Shown: in pieces, positions 1-7,407 of the stretch
Position numbering within the stretch: the stretch's first letter is position 1
Layout of the letters: each line of letters opens with the position of its first letter
NCBI GenBank assembly: GCA_002305575.1
Contig: DBPP01000030.1
Location: forward strand, 30,427-62,822
Source of the DNA: Ruminococcaceae bacterium UBA1417
GTDB lineage: Bacteria > Bacillota > Clostridia > Oscillospirales > Acutalibacteraceae
Direction: 5' to 3'
Length of the DNA: 32,396 nucleotides
Program-made: the position numbers and the translations under genes
The notes under the pieces: model-generated
Told to the model about the DNA's origin: nothing
Databases searched by the model: none
Seen by the model: the letters and a program-made list of their open reading frames with translations, nothing else

Positions 1-1
1 G

Positions 2-868
2 CTCGAAAAGCTGGGCGTGGAGATCCGGGAGGAGCACGGCTGCCTTTTATGCCGCGCGCCAAAGGGCATCCGGGGCGGCTTCATTTCCCTGGCTTTTCCA
101 AGTGTCGGCGCGACGGAGAATCTTCTGCTTGCCGCGGCGACGGGGCACGGCACAACCGTGATCGCCAATGCGGCGCGCGAGCCGGAAATTGTCGATTTGG
201 CGCAGTATCTGAACCAGTGCGGCGCGCGCATTTACGGCGCCGGGGAAAGCTGTGTGATCATCGAAGGCGTGCCCGCGCTGCACGGCAGTGAATATACGGT
301 GATGCCGGACCGGATTGTTGCGGCAACATATATGGCAGCCGCAGCCGTAACAGGCGGCACCGTTCTTTTGAGGCGGGTGAACGGCAGCCATCTGCTGCCG
401 GTGCTCTCCGCGTTTGAAGAGACGGGCTGCCGCGTGATGCAATCCACCGACGCGATTTTGATCCGCGCGCCAGAGCGATTGAAACCGGTGCGCCATGTGC
501 GCACCATGCCGTATCCCGGCTTTCCGACGGATGCGCAGGCGCCGGTTATGGTGATGGCGGCACTCGGCGACGGCACGAGCATTTTTGTGGAGAATATTTT
601 TGAAAGCCGGTATAAGCATGCCGGCGAATTGAACCGACTGGGTGCAAAAATCAAGGTGGAGGGCAAGGTGGCCGTCATTGAAGGCGTGCCCGCGCTTTCT
701 GGCGCGCCCGTTTCCGCCGAGGATCTGCGCGGCGGCGCGGCGCTTGTGGCGGCCGGGCTTGCGGCGCAGGGCGAAACGCAGGTGATGCATCCGGAATACA
801 TTGACCGCGGTTACGAGCGTTTCGAGGAAAATCTCCGGCAGCTTGGCGCGGAAATTTACAGGGTGTAA
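2..868 (+). CDS. murA: UDP-N-acetylglucosamine 1-carboxyvinyltransferase (MurA), 3' part
   Basis: The gene enters from the left edge; the reading frame is open from base 2 and no start is visible, so about 288 C-terminal residues remain. MurA transfers enolpyruvate from PEP to UDP-GlcNAc, the first committed step of peptidoglycan synthesis in the cytoplasm. The family pattern is clear: a GATENLLLAAA stretch followed by NAAREPEI, then the GFPTDAQAP loop near the middle, with the repeated beta-alpha fold of the EPSP-synthase superfamily. The catalytic Cys loop would lie upstream of the window. It is followed after 60 nt by ftsQ, the usual order at the end of a clostridial division/cell-wall cluster. 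Firmicutes often carry two MurA paralogues, and which one this is cannot be decided here. Confidence 0.93.
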   Translation, partial: LEKLGVEIREEHGCLLCRAPKGIRGGFISLAFPSVGATENLLLAAATGHGTTVIANAAREPEIVDLAQYLNQCGARIYGAGESCVIIEGVPALHGSEYTVMPDRIVAATYMAAAAVTGGTVLLRRVNGSHLLPVLSAFEETGCRVMQSTDAILIRAPERLKPVRHVRTMPYPGFPTDAQAPVMVMAALGDGTSIFVENIFESRYKHAGELNRLGAKIKVEGKVAVIEGVPALSGAPVSAEDLRGGAALVAAGLAAQGETQVMHPEYIDRGYERFEENLRQLGAEIYRV

Positions 869-928
869 AAATGGCACGCGGCAGGCGCCGCGCTTTGGAA
901 TCCGGAAGAGAGAAGGACTGGTGTAGAA

Positions 929-1882
929 ATGGCAGGAAAACTTGGCCGAGAGCCGCAGCGTCCGGCGGTAGAAAAGGGAAAAAAAGACCGGCGTGCCCGC
1001 GGCAGAGCCCTTGCCATCTTTTACATATCGGCCTTTCTGGCGGTGGTGGTCAGTGCGATTCTGCTGTGCACATTCGTCTTTTTCCGCGTTGGTACGGTCA
1101 CGGTGACCGGCTGCACGGCCTACCGGGAGGAGGATATTCTGCAAATTTGCAGCATCGCCGAGGGCGACAACCTTGTTTTGCTGGAAACAGACTCGCGCGA
1201 GGCGGCACTCGAATACCGATTCCCCTATATTGAGCGCGCGGAGATTCAAAAACACATCCCTTCCACGGTGGAAATCGTCATCACGGAGGCGGAAACGGCG
1301 TTTTCCATTGAGCGTGAGGATGGCAGCTACCTGTACGTCAGTCAGGCGGGCAAGGTGCTGGAGATTGCGGACAGTCCAGCGGCGAACAGCGCCGTGGTAC
1401 ATGGCTGTGTGACGACGAATGAAAAGCCGAGCGCACAGCTGGCTTTTGCACAGGAAGCGGACAGCAAGCTGTTCGAAGCGATCAGCAGCCAGCTTGCGAA
1501 GAACAATCTGGAAGGAATTACGGACATCGATTTGCGCAACCGGTATGACATCACAATGACGTATGACGGACGCATCGTTTTCCGCTTTGGCAATACAAAC
1601 GATCTGGAATACAAAACGATGTTTGGCATCAGCATGCTGCTCAAAATGCAGCAGGACGGGGACCTGACCGAAGAGACGCGCGGTGAAATCGATTTGACCG
1701 TCGCTGCGGAGAAAAATAAGGCCTTTTTCCAGGAAACACTGGACAGCGGGGAAACTTCAGCAGAGGACGGCATTGCCGGCCGCGATCCGGCGCAGCCGGA
1801 GGAAGACGGCGGAGAGGATGGCGAAGCGGGCGCGCAGAACGGGGAAGACGGGACGCAAAACAGCCAGACAGACGAGGGTTAA
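929..1882 (+). CDS. ftsQ: Cell division protein FtsQ/DivIB
   Basis: 317 residues. A basic cytoplasmic N-terminus (about 1-27) is followed by one membrane segment (about 28-52). A POTRA-type domain comes next (about 53-122), beginning with the VGTVTVTGCTAYREEDI motif, then the FtsQ/DivIB beta domain. The last 40 residues are an acidic Gly/Glu/Asp/Gln-rich tail of low complexity. FtsQ/DivIB bridges the septal peptidoglycan synthase to FtsL/DivIC on the outer face of the membrane. The ATG follows a GAGAGAAGGA purine run. Its place between murA and ftsZ supports the call. No ftsA lies between ftsQ and ftsZ. The acidic tail is probably disordered and exported (inference). Confidence 0.88.
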   Translation: MAGKLGREPQRPAVEKGKKDRRARGRALAIFYISAFLAVVVSAILLCTFVFFRVGTVTVTGCTAYREEDILQICSIAEGDNLVLLETDSREAALEYRFPYIERAEIQKHIPSTVEIVITEAETAFSIEREDGSYLYVSQAGKVLEIADSPAANSAVVHGCVTTNEKPSAQLAFAQEADSKLFEAISSQLAKNNLEGITDIDLRNRYDITMTYDGRIVFRFGNTNDLEYKTMFGISMLLKMQQDGDLTEETRGEIDLTVAAEKNKAFFQETLDSGETSAEDGIAGRDPAQPEEDGGEDGEAGAQNGEDGTQNSQTDEG

Positions 1883-2005
1883 CGCGCGTTCCGGCGTGTT
1901 TCGCCATGGTCATACGGCGATTTTATGTCAATTTGAACGGAACCTTACGCCCGTATTCTTCAAAAATCGCTGTAAAGTAAAAATATTTGCCGGATGGCGG
2001 ATTTT

Positions 2006-2026
2006 TTGCATCTTGCATCTTGCAAT
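2006..2026 (+). repeat. Three tandem TTGCAtc heptads
   Basis: TTGCATC, TTGCATC and TTGCAAT follow one another without gaps, about 22-42 nt upstream of the TATACT hexamer. Seven-base phasing does not match a helical turn, so this may be a slipped repeat or a set of overlapping -35-like elements rather than an activator array. Confidence 0.6.
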
Positions 2027-2094
2027 TTTAACAGAAAAGTGTTAGATTATACTGTATAAGCCACAGATTTTTTTGGCAGGACAGTACGCAATCC

Positions 2095-2114
2095 GTAAAG
2101 TAAATTTACTTTAC
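2095..2114 (+). promoter_or_regulatory. Perfect 20-bp palindrome, candidate operator upstream of ftsZ
   Basis: Two 10-base arms GTAAAGTAAA and TTTACTTTAC abut with no spacer. The same 10-mer appears once more in direct orientation at 1972-1981, 123 bp upstream, so the two elements flank the TATACT hexamer. The arrangement fits a dimeric repressor with an auxiliary half-site. The palindrome lies about 35 nt downstream of the expected start and could also form an mRNA hairpin. I do not recognise the binding protein. Confidence 0.6.
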
Positions 2115-2236
2115 AGATGCGAAACGAAGAAAATATTCTGTCGCCTGATCCAATTTCTGGCGGCGGTTTTGCGTAGAGCCAAGAAGCCCCGCGGTTGCGG
2201 GTGGCCGGAGATCATATCAAGGAGGAACAAAATACT

Positions 2237-3352
2237 ATGCCTTTTGAAATTGATAACATGCTGGAAGAATCCCCCCAGACCATCAAAGTTGTCGGCGTCG
2301 GCGGCGGCGGCGGGAACGCCGTGAACCGTATGGTATCGGCTGGCGTGCAGCACGTTGAGTTGGTTTGCATGAATACAGACCGTCAGGCCCTTTCCCGTTC
2401 GCAGGCGAAGACCCGCGTGCAGATCGGTGAAAAGAACACGCAGGGCCGCGGTGCAGGTTCGAAGCCTGAAGTGGGTGCGAAGGCCGCGGAGGAAAGCCGC
2501 GAGCTGATTGCCGCAACGCTCAAGGGCGCGGATATGGTGTTTGTCACGGCCGGTATGGGCGGCGGCACCGGCACGGGCGCGGCGCCGATTGTCGCGGAAG
2601 TGGCGAAGGATATGGGCGCGCTGACCGTCGGCATCGTCACGAAGCCGTTTGCCTTTGAGGGTAAGCGCCGTATGGAGCAGGCTGAAAAGGGCATCGCCGA
2701 ACTGCGCAAGCATGTCGACTCTCTGGTTGTCATCCCGAACGAGCGCCTGAAGCTCGTCTCCGAGCAGCGCATCACGCTGGCCAATGCGTTCAGCGTGGCG
2801 GACGACGTGCTCCGTCAGGGTGTGCAGAGCATTTCCGATCTGATTCAGATTCCGGGTATTGTCAACCTCGACTTTGAGGACGTCAAGTCCATCATGCAGG
2901 ATGCGGGCTACGCGCACATGGGCGTTGGCCGTGCAGCCGGCAAGGATAAGGCGGAGCAGGCGGCCATCGCCGCAATCTCCAGCCCGTTGCTCGAAACCGC
3001 GATTGCGGGAGCGAAGGGCGTTATCATCAACATCAAGTCTTCGCCGGACATTGCGCTCGACGAAATCGATACCGCTTCCCAGCTCATCACCGAGCGTGCG
3101 AGCGAGGATGCGAACATCATCTGGGGTGCTGCGTTCGACGATTCGATGGAGGACGAGATGATGGTGACGGTCATCGCGACCGGCTTTGAAGGCATGAACG
3201 GCGAGAACAACGCGAAGGCGGCGGCGCCGGCTATCAGCGACGCTGAGCTGTTCGGCACGGCTTCGACGCCGTCGAACGACAGAGCTGCTTCGAATGTCGT
3301 AGATGACGACGACACCTTCTCGGACATCATGTCCATCTTCAACAGAAAATAA
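2237..3352 (+). CDS. ftsZ: Cell division GTPase FtsZ
   Basis: 371 residues. FtsZ is the tubulin-like GTPase that polymerises into the division ring on the cytoplasmic membrane. The glycine-rich VGVGGGGGNAVNRM loop is at about residues 19-32, the tubulin signature GGGTGTG at 108-114, and the T7 catalytic loop NLDFED at 210-215. A variable acidic linker leads to a C-terminal conserved peptide ending DTFSDIMSIFNRK, the usual binding tail for membrane anchors. The ATG at 2237 is preceded by AAGGAGGAA with good spacing; an in-frame ATG at 2195 has no such site and would add 14 atypical residues. The gene is flanked by a long regulatory gap upstream and a hairpin downstream, so it may be monocistronic. 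Confidence 0.97.
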   Translation: MPFEIDNMLEESPQTIKVVGVGGGGGNAVNRMVSAGVQHVELVCMNTDRQALSRSQAKTRVQIGEKNTQGRGAGSKPEVGAKAAEESRELIAATLKGADMVFVTAGMGGGTGTGAAPIVAEVAKDMGALTVGIVTKPFAFEGKRRMEQAEKGIAELRKHVDSLVVIPNERLKLVSEQRITLANAFSVADDVLRQGVQSISDLIQIPGIVNLDFEDVKSIMQDAGYAHMGVGRAAGKDKAEQAAIAAISSPLLETAIAGAKGVIINIKSSPDIALDEIDTASQLITERASEDANIIWGAAFDDSMEDEMMVTVIATGFEGMNGENNAKAAAPAISDAELFGTASTPSNDRAASNVVDDDDTFSDIMSIFNRK

Positions 3353-3366
3353 TTTTACGTCCATAG

Positions 3367-3400
3367 AAGCTGAGGGTACCGTTTCCGATGCCCTCAGCTT
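3367..3400 (+). terminator. Hairpin after ftsZ
   Basis: Perfect 10-bp arms AAGCTGAGGG and CCCTCAGCTT surround a 14-nt loop. The following GGTTTATACTT is only a weak U-tract, so termination may be partial. The TATACT at 3405-3410 could serve as the -10 of the next gene, though its -35 is poor. Confidence 0.65.
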
Positions 3401-3465
3401 GGTTTATACTTCAAATGGATTGAAGCATCCGGCATGTGCCGGAGCAGGGAAAGGAAGTTGTTCAA

Positions 3466-3858
3466 ATGGCATGGATTCAGGGCATTCACCATGTTGCGCT
3501 CAAACCGCAGAAGGCGCAGTACGCGCAGGTGATGGCATTTTATACGGAACTGCTGGGATTGGAGGTCGTACGCCGCTGGGGTGACGCCGAATATCCCTGT
3601 GTGATGCTTTCTACCGGCGACAACAGTTGCATTGAGGTACTCCCCGTACTGGAGGGCGAGCCGCTGCCGCCGGAGGGGAAATTTGCGCACCTCGCGCTGG
3701 CCACCGGGGATGTGGACGGCTGCATCGCCCGCGTCCGTGCGGCCGGGTACCCGATTACAATCGAGCCGAAGGATGTGGAGCTGGCGGACCTGAACGCGCG
3801 CATTGCGTTTTGTACCGGCGCGTGTGGGGAAACCGTGGAGTTTTTCTGCGTCCGATAA
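3466..3858 (+). CDS. VOC/glyoxalase family protein
   Basis: 130 residues with the vicinal oxygen chelate fold: an N-terminal IHHVALKP strand with the metal-ligand His, FYTELLGLEVV, and a second half ending in GETVEFFCV. Lactoylglutathione lyases and many small detoxifying or isomerising metalloenzymes share this fold, so the substrate is not predictable. The ATG at 3466 has AAGGAAG eight bases upstream; the longer in-frame ATG at 3436 adds ten residues with no clear ribosome site. A strong terminator follows at 3877, so this gene looks like a single-gene unit or a read-through partner of ftsZ. Confidence 0.82.
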   Translation: MAWIQGIHHVALKPQKAQYAQVMAFYTELLGLEVVRRWGDAEYPCVMLSTGDNSCIEVLPVLEGEPLPPEGKFAHLALATGDVDGCIARVRAAGYPITIEPKDVELADLNARIAFCTGACGETVEFFCVR

Positions 3859-3876
3859 ATTTTGCGAAACAGAATC

Positions 3877-3910
3877 GCGCAGAGCCTGCACAAACAGGCT
3901 CTGCGCTTTT
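3877..3910 (+). terminator. Strong intrinsic terminator after the VOC gene
   Basis: A perfect 12-bp stem GCGCAGAGCCTG / CAGGCTCTGCGC with the loop CACAAA is followed directly by TTTT. It lies inside what would be the 5' end of an alternative, longer form of the next gene, which argues against that longer start. Confidence 0.88.
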
Positions 3911-3939
3911 ATCCATCGCTTTTGAAGGGAAGAAAACCA

Positions 3940-5115
3940 TTGACCAATCTGATTTTGCGTGCGTTTGTCCGCGATTACAAAAATACGGCCGACCCGGCGG
4001 TGCGCGAACGCTGCGGGCGCGTGGCCGGGCTTGTCGGCATCGTGACGAACCTGCTGCTTTTTGCAATGAAAATTACCGTCGGCGTGCTGTTCAACAGCGT
4101 TTCCATTACGGCGGACGCCGTCAACAACCTGACTGATTCGGCATCGTCGATCGTGACGCTGGTCGGCTTTAAGCTGGCCGGCAAGCCGGCCGATGCGCAC
4201 CATCCATTTGGCCATGCGCGCATCGAGTACCTGTCCGGCGTTATCGTGTCCTTTATCGTCGTATTCCTCGGTTTGGAGCTCGGCTTTACATCAGTGCAGA
4301 AGATCATCACGCCGGAAGAAAATGCATTGACGCCCGCGGCGCTGCTCGTGCTGGTGATTTCCATCCTCGTGAAGCTCTGGCAGTGCCTGTTTTACCGCCG
4401 CGTGGGCAAACTCATCCACTCGGAGGCTGTGTTTGCCACGTCGAACGATAGCCGCAACGATGTGGTGGCGACATCCGCGGTTTTGGCCGGCGCACTGATC
4501 ACGATGTGGACGCGCGTCAACCTCGACGGTTACATGGGCGCTCTGGTCGCGCTGTTCATCGTCGTCTCCGGCATACAGCTCATCCTCTCTACGGCGGACC
4601 CGCTGCTCGGTCAGGCGCCGGACAGCAGCCTCGTGCGGCAGATCCGTGAGAAAATTCTCAGTTATGAAGGCATCATCGGAATGCACGACCTCACCGTACA
4701 CAATTATGGCGTTGGACGCTGCTTCGCGTCCGTACACTGCGAGGTGGACGCCGGCCGAGACATTCTGGAAAGCCACGATTGCATCGACAACATTGAGCGC
4801 GATTTTGAAAAGGACCTCGGCATTCATATGGTCATTCACCTTGATCCGGTGGTGGTTGGCGATGCACGAACCGATACGCTCAAAGTACAGGTGATCGATA
4901 TGGTGAAGGCGTTGTACCCCGCTGTGACGCTGCACGATTTCCGCGTCGTGTGGGGAAAAACGCACTCGAACGTCGTGTTTGATGTTGCGGTGCCGTTTGA
5001 AGAAGCGGATTCGGACGAAACGGTTTGCCGCCGCATCTGCGACGCGGTGGATGCGCTTGACCCGACGTACCGCGCCGTTGTGACGGTGGATCGCGGTCAG
5101 ACAGAAATACTTTGA
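3940..5115 (+). CDS. Cation diffusion facilitator (CDF) family metal exporter
   Basis: About 391 residues from a TTG start at 3940 preceded by GAAGGGA. An upstream in-frame ATG at 3862 is rejected because a terminator lies between it and the TTG. CDF proteins export Zn2+, Mn2+, Fe2+ or similar ions in exchange for protons. The membrane core spans roughly residues 25-210 with the metal motifs DAVNNLTDS in one helix and HHPFGHARIEYLSG after the next. A cytoplasmic C-terminal domain follows (about 210-290). The protein is longer than the common 300-residue CDF because a second globular segment of about 100 residues (VQVIDMVKALYP to the end) follows. The metal cannot be assigned from sequence alone. 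Confidence 0.9.
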   Translation: MTNLILRAFVRDYKNTADPAVRERCGRVAGLVGIVTNLLLFAMKITVGVLFNSVSITADAVNNLTDSASSIVTLVGFKLAGKPADAHHPFGHARIEYLSGVIVSFIVVFLGLELGFTSVQKIITPEENALTPAALLVLVISILVKLWQCLFYRRVGKLIHSEAVFATSNDSRNDVVATSAVLAGALITMWTRVNLDGYMGALVALFIVVSGIQLILSTADPLLGQAPDSSLVRQIREKILSYEGIIGMHDLTVHNYGVGRCFASVHCEVDAGRDILESHDCIDNIERDFEKDLGIHMVIHLDPVVVGDARTDTLKVQVIDMVKALYPAVTLHDFRVVWGKTHSNVVFDVAVPFEEADSDETVCRRICDAVDALDPTYRAVVTVDRGQTEIL

Positions 5116-5127
5116 GTGAAAAAGCGC

Positions 5128-5158
5128 TTGACTTCTAGTGCACTGTAAGGCGTATACT
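5128..5158 (+). promoter_or_regulatory. MerR-type promoter with 19-bp spacer
   Basis: TTGACT (5128-5133) and TATACT (5153-5158) are separated by 19 bp, too long for efficient sigma-A use without help. The spacer holds the dyad CTT-N2-AGTGCACT-N2-AAG. This is the hallmark of promoters untwisted by MerR-family activators. No merR gene is in the window. A second hexamer TATAAT at 5214-5219 lacks a good -35. Confidence 0.75.
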
Positions 5159-5266
5159 GAAAGCGAAATATCCCGGCGAAGCGCGTCTACGACGTTTTTT
5201 CGCAGGGGCGAGGTATAATCGCACGGCGGCGCAACGGCGCTGTCGGCGTGTTCAGGAGGATTGTTT

Positions 5267-6133
5267 ATGAAAGCCAAGGTTTATTTTACCCGGATAATTA
5301 CGCCGGAAAAGGTGCTTGAGATGTATCGGCGGCTGGACTGCACACTGCCGGGCAGGATTGCCGTGAAGCTGCATTCCGGCGAAGTGGGCAACCAGAACTT
5401 TCTGCGGCCCGAATTCTGGAAGCCCGTGATCGAGGCGGTGCAGGGTACGGTCGTCGAATGCAACACAGCGTATGAGGGTGAGCGCAACACGACGGAAAAG
5501 CACCGCAAAACGATTGAGAAGCACGGCTGGAGCCGGTACTACACAGTGGACCTGCTGGACGCCGAAGGGCCCGATCTTGAACTGCCGATTCCCAATGGCC
5601 AGGTGATTCACAAAAATTTTGTCGGCAAGGATATTCAGAACTACGATTCGATGCTTGTGCTCTCGCACTTTAAGGGCCATCCGATGGGCGGTTATGGCGG
5701 TGCGCTCAAGCAGCTTTCGATCGGCGTGGCTTCCTCGTTCGGCAAGGCCTACATCCACGGCGCCGGCGAACCGGAAAAGATCTGGACCGCCGAGCACGAC
5801 CGGTTTTTGGAATCCATGGCGGATGCCGCGAGCTCCGTGGTCGAATACTTTAAGGGCAATCTCGCGTATGTCAACGTGATGAAGAACATGTCGGTCGACT
5901 GTGACTGCTGTGCGGTGGCGGAGGATCCCTGCATGCAGGATATCGGCGTGCTCGTCTCTCTCGATCCCATCGCCATCGATCAGGCGTGTTTGGATCTCGT
6001 CTACGCTTCGGACGACCCGGGCAAAGCGCATCTGATTGAACGCATTGAATCGAGAAACGGTGTGCACACGATTGAAGCGGCGGCAAAGCTTGGCTACGGC
6101 ACGCGCGAATACGAGCTGATCGAAGTGGAATAA
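5267..6133 (+). CDS. DUF362 domain protein
   Basis: 288 residues from an ATG at 5267 with AGGAGG at 5254-5259; a TTG two codons upstream is less likely. The sequence shows the DUF362 pattern: VKLHSGEVGNQNFLRPEF near the N-terminus, VLSHFKGHPMGGYGGALKQL in the middle, and a Cys cluster CDCCAVAEDPC followed by DIGVLVSLDPIAIDQACLDLV. The function of DUF362 is not established; many members carry a C-terminal ferredoxin domain, which this one lacks. It is followed by a ferredoxin-fused aldo/keto reductase, which might supply that redox centre in trans (inference). A MerR-type promoter precedes the gene. Confidence 0.85.
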   Translation: MKAKVYFTRIITPEKVLEMYRRLDCTLPGRIAVKLHSGEVGNQNFLRPEFWKPVIEAVQGTVVECNTAYEGERNTTEKHRKTIEKHGWSRYYTVDLLDAEGPDLELPIPNGQVIHKNFVGKDIQNYDSMLVLSHFKGHPMGGYGGALKQLSIGVASSFGKAYIHGAGEPEKIWTAEHDRFLESMADAASSVVEYFKGNLAYVNVMKNMSVDCDCCAVAEDPCMQDIGVLVSLDPIAIDQACLDLVYASDDPGKAHLIERIESRNGVHTIEAAAKLGYGTREYELIEVE

Positions 6134-6140
6134 CAGGCAG

Positions 6141-6174
6141 AAGAGTCTTTGCCGGCACAGGCAGAGACTCTTTT
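6141..6174 (+). terminator. Hairpin between the DUF362 and aldo/keto reductase genes
   Basis: AAGAGTCTTTGCC pairs with GGCAGAGACTCTT (13 bp with one G-T pair) around the loop GGCACA, followed by TT and then CG. It could attenuate expression of the downstream gene rather than end the operon, since the next gene starts only 29 nt later. Confidence 0.65.
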
Positions 6175-6202
6175 CGCAGCTGAAGGAAAGGATTGAAAAA
6201 CA

Positions 6203-7345
6203 GTGCGGTATAGAAGTCTTGGAAAAACAGGCCTGATGGTCAGCGAGATCGGCCTGGGCGGCGAGTGGCTGGAGCGCCACAACGCGGCCGAGGTGCAGGC
6301 GGTCATCGACCGCTGCGCCGAGCAGGGGATCAACATCCTAGACTGCTGGATGTCCGAGCCAAACGTGCGCGCGAACATCGGCGCGGCACTCAAAGGCCAG
6401 CGCGAAAAGTGGTACATTCAGGGGCACATCGGCTCCACTTGGCAGAACGGGCAGTATGTGCGCACGCGTGCGCTGCCGCAGGTGCAGACGGCGTTTGAAG
6501 ATCTGCTGACCCGGATGCGGACCGATTATATCGATCTCGGCATGATTCACTTCGTCGACGAAAAGGCGGAGTTTGCGCGCATCATGAACGGGGAATTCAT
6601 CGATTATGTGCGCGGTCTCAAGGCGGCGGGCAAGATCCGCCACATCGGCCTTTCCACGCATAATCCGGACGTTGCGCGCCTTGCGGCAGAGCACGGGGAA
6701 ATCGAGATGATCCTGTTCAGCATCAACCCGGCGTTTGACATGATGCCGCCAACCGAGCACATCGACGATTATTTTGCGGAAACGTATGACGCGTCACTCG
6801 GCGGTATTCGGCCGGAGCGTGCGGCGCTGTACCAGATCTGCGAACAGAACGGCGTGGGCATCACGGTGATGAAGGGCTATGCTGGCGGGCGGCTGTTTAC
6901 GGCGGAACAATCCCCGTTCGGCGCGGCGTTGACGCCCGTGCAATGCCTCCACTATGCGTTGACTCGCCCGGCCGTTGCGAGCGTGATGGTGGGCTTTGAT
7001 TCGCCCGCCCATGTCGATGCGGCCGTGGCGTACGAGACAGCTTCCGAAGCGGAAAAGGATTACGCGACCGTGCTGGCAAATGCGCCGCACCACGCCTACA
7101 GCGGTCAGTGTACGTATTGCGGCCACTGTGCGCCGTGCCCGGCCGGCATTGACATTGCGATGGTCAATAAGCTGCTTGACCTCGCCAAGATGCAGCCGGA
7201 AACGCCGGCGTCGCTGCGGGCGCACTACGAGAGCCTTTCCGCGAACGCGGCGGACTGCATCGCCTGCGGCGGCTGCGAGACGCGCTGCCCGTTCGGCGTG
7301 CCCGTCGTGTCGCGGATGCAAGAGGCTGTGGCGGCTTTCAAGTGA
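6203..7345 (+). CDS. Aldo/keto reductase with C-terminal ferredoxin domain
   Basis: 380 residues from a GTG start with GGAAAGGA upstream. Residues 1-270 form the AKR barrel (RSLGKTGLMVSEIGLGGEW at the start). The tail binds two [4Fe-4S] clusters: C303-C306-C309-C312-P and C352-C355-C358-C362-P. The canonical AKR tetrad is incomplete. D47 and H116 are present, but the usual Tyr position is E52 in DCWMSEP and the usual Lys position is H75 in IQGHIGS. NAD(P)H-dependent carbonyl reduction in the normal manner is therefore doubtful; electron transfer through the clusters seems likely (inference). The gene shares an upstream region with the DUF362 gene. Confidence 0.9.
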   Translation: MRYRSLGKTGLMVSEIGLGGEWLERHNAAEVQAVIDRCAEQGINILDCWMSEPNVRANIGAALKGQREKWYIQGHIGSTWQNGQYVRTRALPQVQTAFEDLLTRMRTDYIDLGMIHFVDEKAEFARIMNGEFIDYVRGLKAAGKIRHIGLSTHNPDVARLAAEHGEIEMILFSINPAFDMMPPTEHIDDYFAETYDASLGGIRPERAALYQICEQNGVGITVMKGYAGGRLFTAEQSPFGAALTPVQCLHYALTRPAVASVMVGFDSPAHVDAAVAYETASEAEKDYATVLANAPHHAYSGQCTYCGHCAPCPAGIDIAMVNKLLDLAKMQPETPASLRAHYESLSANAADCIACGGCETRCPFGVPVVSRMQEAVAAFK

Positions 7346-7360
7346 ATTTCAGGCAACGGA

Positions 7361-7396
7361 AAATCCCGCGGACTGCTGATAAAGTCCGCGGGATTT
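7361..7396. terminator. Bidirectional terminator between convergent genes
   Basis: Perfect 14-bp arms AAATCCCGCGGACT / AGTCCGCGGGATTT surround an eight-base loop. A T-run follows on the plus strand and the minus-strand product also ends in T residues, so it can stop transcription from both the reductase and the HAD gene. Confidence 0.88.
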
Positions 7397-7407
7397 TTGC
7401 ATGGCAA

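Larger units (their letters stand above)
1883..2236 (+). promoter_or_regulatory. ftsQ-ftsZ intergenic regulatory region
   Basis: This 354-nt stretch carries no convincing gene and is more AT-rich than its flanks. It contains a -10 candidate TATACT (2048-2053) with only a poor -35 (TTTTAA, 2026-2031, 16-nt spacer). Three head-to-tail heptads of the form TTGCATC/TTGCAAT lie at 2006-2026. A 10-mer GTAAAGTAAA occurs at 1972-1981 and again as one half of a perfect palindrome at 2095-2114. A small CCCGC/GCGGG hairpin is at 2188-2201. The ftsZ Shine-Dalgarno AAGGAGGAA closes the region. ftsZ therefore probably has its own regulated transcription start. Confidence 0.6.

Noticed and set aside
47..1402. 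451-codon minus-strand ORF across murA and ftsQ
   Set aside because: It spans two well-supported genes on the other strand and its product has no recognisable domain.
2111..3364. 417-codon minus-strand ORF over ftsZ
   Set aside because: Antisense shadow of ftsZ; the His/Arg/Val-rich composition is typical of reverse-frame translation.
3862..3939. Longer N-terminus for the CDF exporter from the ATG at 3862
   Set aside because: A perfect 12-bp terminator (3877-3910) lies inside it, no ribosome site precedes it, and the TTG at 3940 has one.
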